From positions 1-64,000 of the forward strand of contig NZ_JAOSZE010000050.1 of the NCBI RefSeq assembly GCF_025630775.1: a DNA stretch of 64,000 nt, read 5' to 3'. This document shows positions 62,722 to 64,000 of this stretch, one piece after another. This stretch comes from Actinoplanes sp. KI2. GTDB taxonomy: Bacteria; Actinomycetota; Actinomycetes; Mycobacteriales; Micromonosporaceae. The notes beneath the pieces are model-generated. The model was not told where the DNA came from. It saw only the letters and a program-made list of their open reading frames with translations, and searched no databases. The position numbers and the translations under genes were made by a program. Position 1 is the first letter of the stretch; every line of letters starts with the position of its first letter.

Positions 62722-63384
62722 TTGCTGCAGATGACTTCCTTGGCGGAAGTGATCGCCGCGCTGCGCGATGCGGGCGAGGAGGACTTCCGGGCCACGTGTG
62801 TGGAGGCGCTGTCCGCCCCGATCGACTGGGCGGCCGCAGTACGTGACCACCTCGCCACCGTCGCAGACAAGTCCTTCGTGGACGGCACGAAAAGCATCTT
62901 CGTCGATAACGTCGAGCCCAAGACATTGCTTCTGCACGACGAGCCGGGCAAGTTCCGTATCGTCCTCAACCACTTTGACAAGGCCAGTTTCATCGCGCAC
63001 CAGCACGAGGGCCGAATAACGCCGCACTTTCATCACTTCGATTTTGCGACGCGCCTCATCGGTGGCAGCTATCACCATTGGTTGTTCGACAACAACGGTG
63101 ATCTCTCCGCACCCCGGCTCTCGCTGCGGCACCGCACCAAGGACGACACCGGCCATGTCTACGTTCTCCCCTGGGACGAGTTCCACTGCGTGCTCGCGCC
63201 CGAGCCCGACACCATGTCGCTGCAGATTCGCGGCCCCGCCAAGTGGCTGCTGAACCGGCCCCCGCCGCGCACGACGACGAAGGAACTGTTGATCGCGCGC
63301 GACACGGCGCTGGGCGCGCTGGCTGATCTGCCCTCCGCCGCCGAAGCCGGTCAGGTGCCCGACTTCTTTCAGTGCTGGTTGTGA
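62722..63384 (+). CDS. Cupin-like metal-binding protein of small-peptide cluster
   Basis: About 220 residues. A GGGGGAGGGG run at 62705-62714 is 8 bases before TTG 62722, so I choose that start; ATG 62731 or GTG 62698 are alternatives. The N-terminal third is helical (LAEVIAALRDAGEEDFRATCVEAL). The middle has a dense set of His in the order expected for a cupin: FIAHQHEGRITPHFHHFDFATRL, GGSYHHWLFDNNGD and VLPWDEFHCVLAP. Probably binds iron or another metal. C-terminal tail ends DFFQCWL. No exact family recognised. Confidence 0.75.
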   Translation: MLQMTSLAEVIAALRDAGEEDFRATCVEALSAPIDWAAAVRDHLATVADKSFVDGTKSIFVDNVEPKTLLLHDEPGKFRIVLNHFDKASFIAHQHEGRITPHFHHFDFATRLIGGSYHHWLFDNNGDLSAPRLSLRHRTKDDTGHVYVLPWDEFHCVLAPEPDTMSLQIRGPAKWLLNRPPPRTTTKELLIARDTALGALADLPSAAEAGQVPDFFQCWL

Positions 63385-63423
63385 CACCGCCGGTGATCCG
63401 GCTCTGCTGACGGGGGCTAACGT

Positions 63424-64000
63424 GTGACTTCCAACGTGGAAACAATCGATCGCACCGCACCGGGCGCCGACCTGGGCATCCGCCCACGGCATGCATTTCG
63501 TCGGTACGTGGCCGAAGTGCTCGGACTGATCGTCAGCGACGCGGTTCTCACCGTGGATGGCCGCGTTGTCCGGCCAACCGGGTTCCGGCTCCGCTCGCAC
63601 GCCGGTGACCGCGAGATCGACCCCATCGTCGCGGAGCCTGCATCGGCCGGTGCCCTGCAGGGCCAGGTCTCGGCCCTCACCCGGATCACCGTTCCGCAGG
63701 TCGACGGCGAATTGCGTCCCGCCGCGCGGTGGCGGTCCGCGGACGGCACCGAGGGCGACTGGGCGGTCCCGCCGGCGCCACGGCCGGCCGACTTCGCGTT
63801 CGGCTACCCGATCCCGCCCGCCCCCGAGATGGCCGACGGCCCGGCCGGGCTCTACGCGGCAGTGCTCGGCGTCCTGCTCGACGCGGTGGAGCTGGTGGAC
63901 GGCACCGCGCTGCTACCTGTCGACGGCGTCCGGGTCGGCGAGCGGCAAGTGCCGCTGCCGGCGGTCGACCCGGAGACCCACCCCGTCCTCGGTCCCCGTC
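63424..64000 (+). CDS. Unrecognised protein of small-peptide cluster (3' end outside window)
   Basis: A frame starting at GTG 63424 (VTSNVETIDRTAPGADLG) stays open to the end of the window, at least 192 codons, with normal high-GC codon use. Visible motifs are RHAFRRYVAEVLGLIVSDAVLTVDG and, about 130 residues later, a similar-looking GLYAAVLGVLLDAVELVDGTALLPVDG, suggesting an internal duplication. Function not recognised. It starts 39 bases after the cupin stop and continues the same operon. Confidence 0.7.
   Translation, partial: MTSNVETIDRTAPGADLGIRPRHAFRRYVAEVLGLIVSDAVLTVDGRVVRPTGFRLRSHAGDREIDPIVAEPASAGALQGQVSALTRITVPQVDGELRPAARWRSADGTEGDWAVPPAPRPADFAFGYPIPPAPEMADGPAGLYAAVLGVLLDAVELVDGTALLPVDGVRVGERQVPLPAVDPETHPVLGPR

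Overview
The window is very GC-rich DNA with strong third-position GC bias, frequent GTG/TTG starts and many 4-bp ATGA/GTGA gene overlaps. Together with ricin-type lectin/CBM2-tagged secreted glycoside hydrolases, an F420-type PPOX protein, DesK-like two-component genes and NRPS genes, this points to a filamentous actinobacterium, most likely Micromonosporaceae (Actinoplanes-like) or a close relative. No rRNA, tRNA, CRISPR array, transposase or phage gene was found. Coordinates of CDSs include the stop codon.

Layout. (1) 1-9.5 kb is a plant-polysaccharide locus: a lectin-tagged GH62 arabinofuranosidase (5' end outside the window), a complete carbohydrate ABC importer (ATPase on +, binding protein and two permeases on -), a secreted protein of unknown function, and a GH10-CBM2 xylanase preceded by a perfect CebR-type operator. 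(2) 9.5-16.2 kb is mixed housekeeping and decayed genes: remnants of an acyl-CoA/AMP ligase, a SUKH (SMI1/KNR4) protein and a barstar inhibitor, plus a beta-helix protein, a lipoprotein, a hemerythrin protein, an F420-type oxidoreductase and a secreted RCC1-repeat protein. (3) 16.2-23.6 kb is a six-gene minus-strand operon: Tat-exported berberine-type oxidase, UDP-GlcNAc 2-epimerase, FG-GAP propeller protein, cupin-like protein, MFS exporter and acyltransferase-3. The propeller and cupin proteins look like the two halves of the fungal aldos-2-ulose dehydratase (AUDH), so this may be an undescribed bacterial sugar-dehydration pathway. (4) 24-39 kb holds regulators, drug-type efflux, an esterase/flavin-oxidoreductase operon, two AraC regulators, an ABC-2 exporter with a divergent two-component system, and a GNAT-phosphotransferase fusion with a frameshifted tail.

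(5) 39.1-50.0 kb is a seven-gene minus-strand operon: PurA-like ligase, FAD/NAD(P)-binding oxygenase, formyltransferase, PCP-TE, MFS, A-PCP-C NRPS and a free-standing A domain. Taken together A-PCP-C / A / PCP-TE is one complete dimodular (dipeptide) assembly line split over three proteins, with a thioesterase that has Cys instead of Ser. Formyltransferase plus flavoprotein plus a diverged adenylosuccinate synthetase suggest an N-formyl-N-hydroxy, hadacidin-like antimetabolite with a resistant target copy; this is a hypothesis. (6) 50.6-57.5 kb: a P450, then a large NPCBM-containing GH35 beta-galactosidase and a lectin-tagged GH27 alpha-galactosidase with LacI-like operators.

(7) 57.8-64.0 kb is a compact cluster built around two related 54/57-residue peptides that share an acidic helical motif. 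Around them are an MFS transporter, a FemAB/GNAT-like acyl- or aminoacyl-transferase, a methyltransferase, a dioxygenase-like protein with a degenerate metal triad, a short protein, a cupin and an unrecognised protein running off the window. It looks like a ribosomally encoded peptide or peptide-scaffold pathway of a kind I do not recognise.

The three clusters (3), (5) and (7) are the parts most worth following up.
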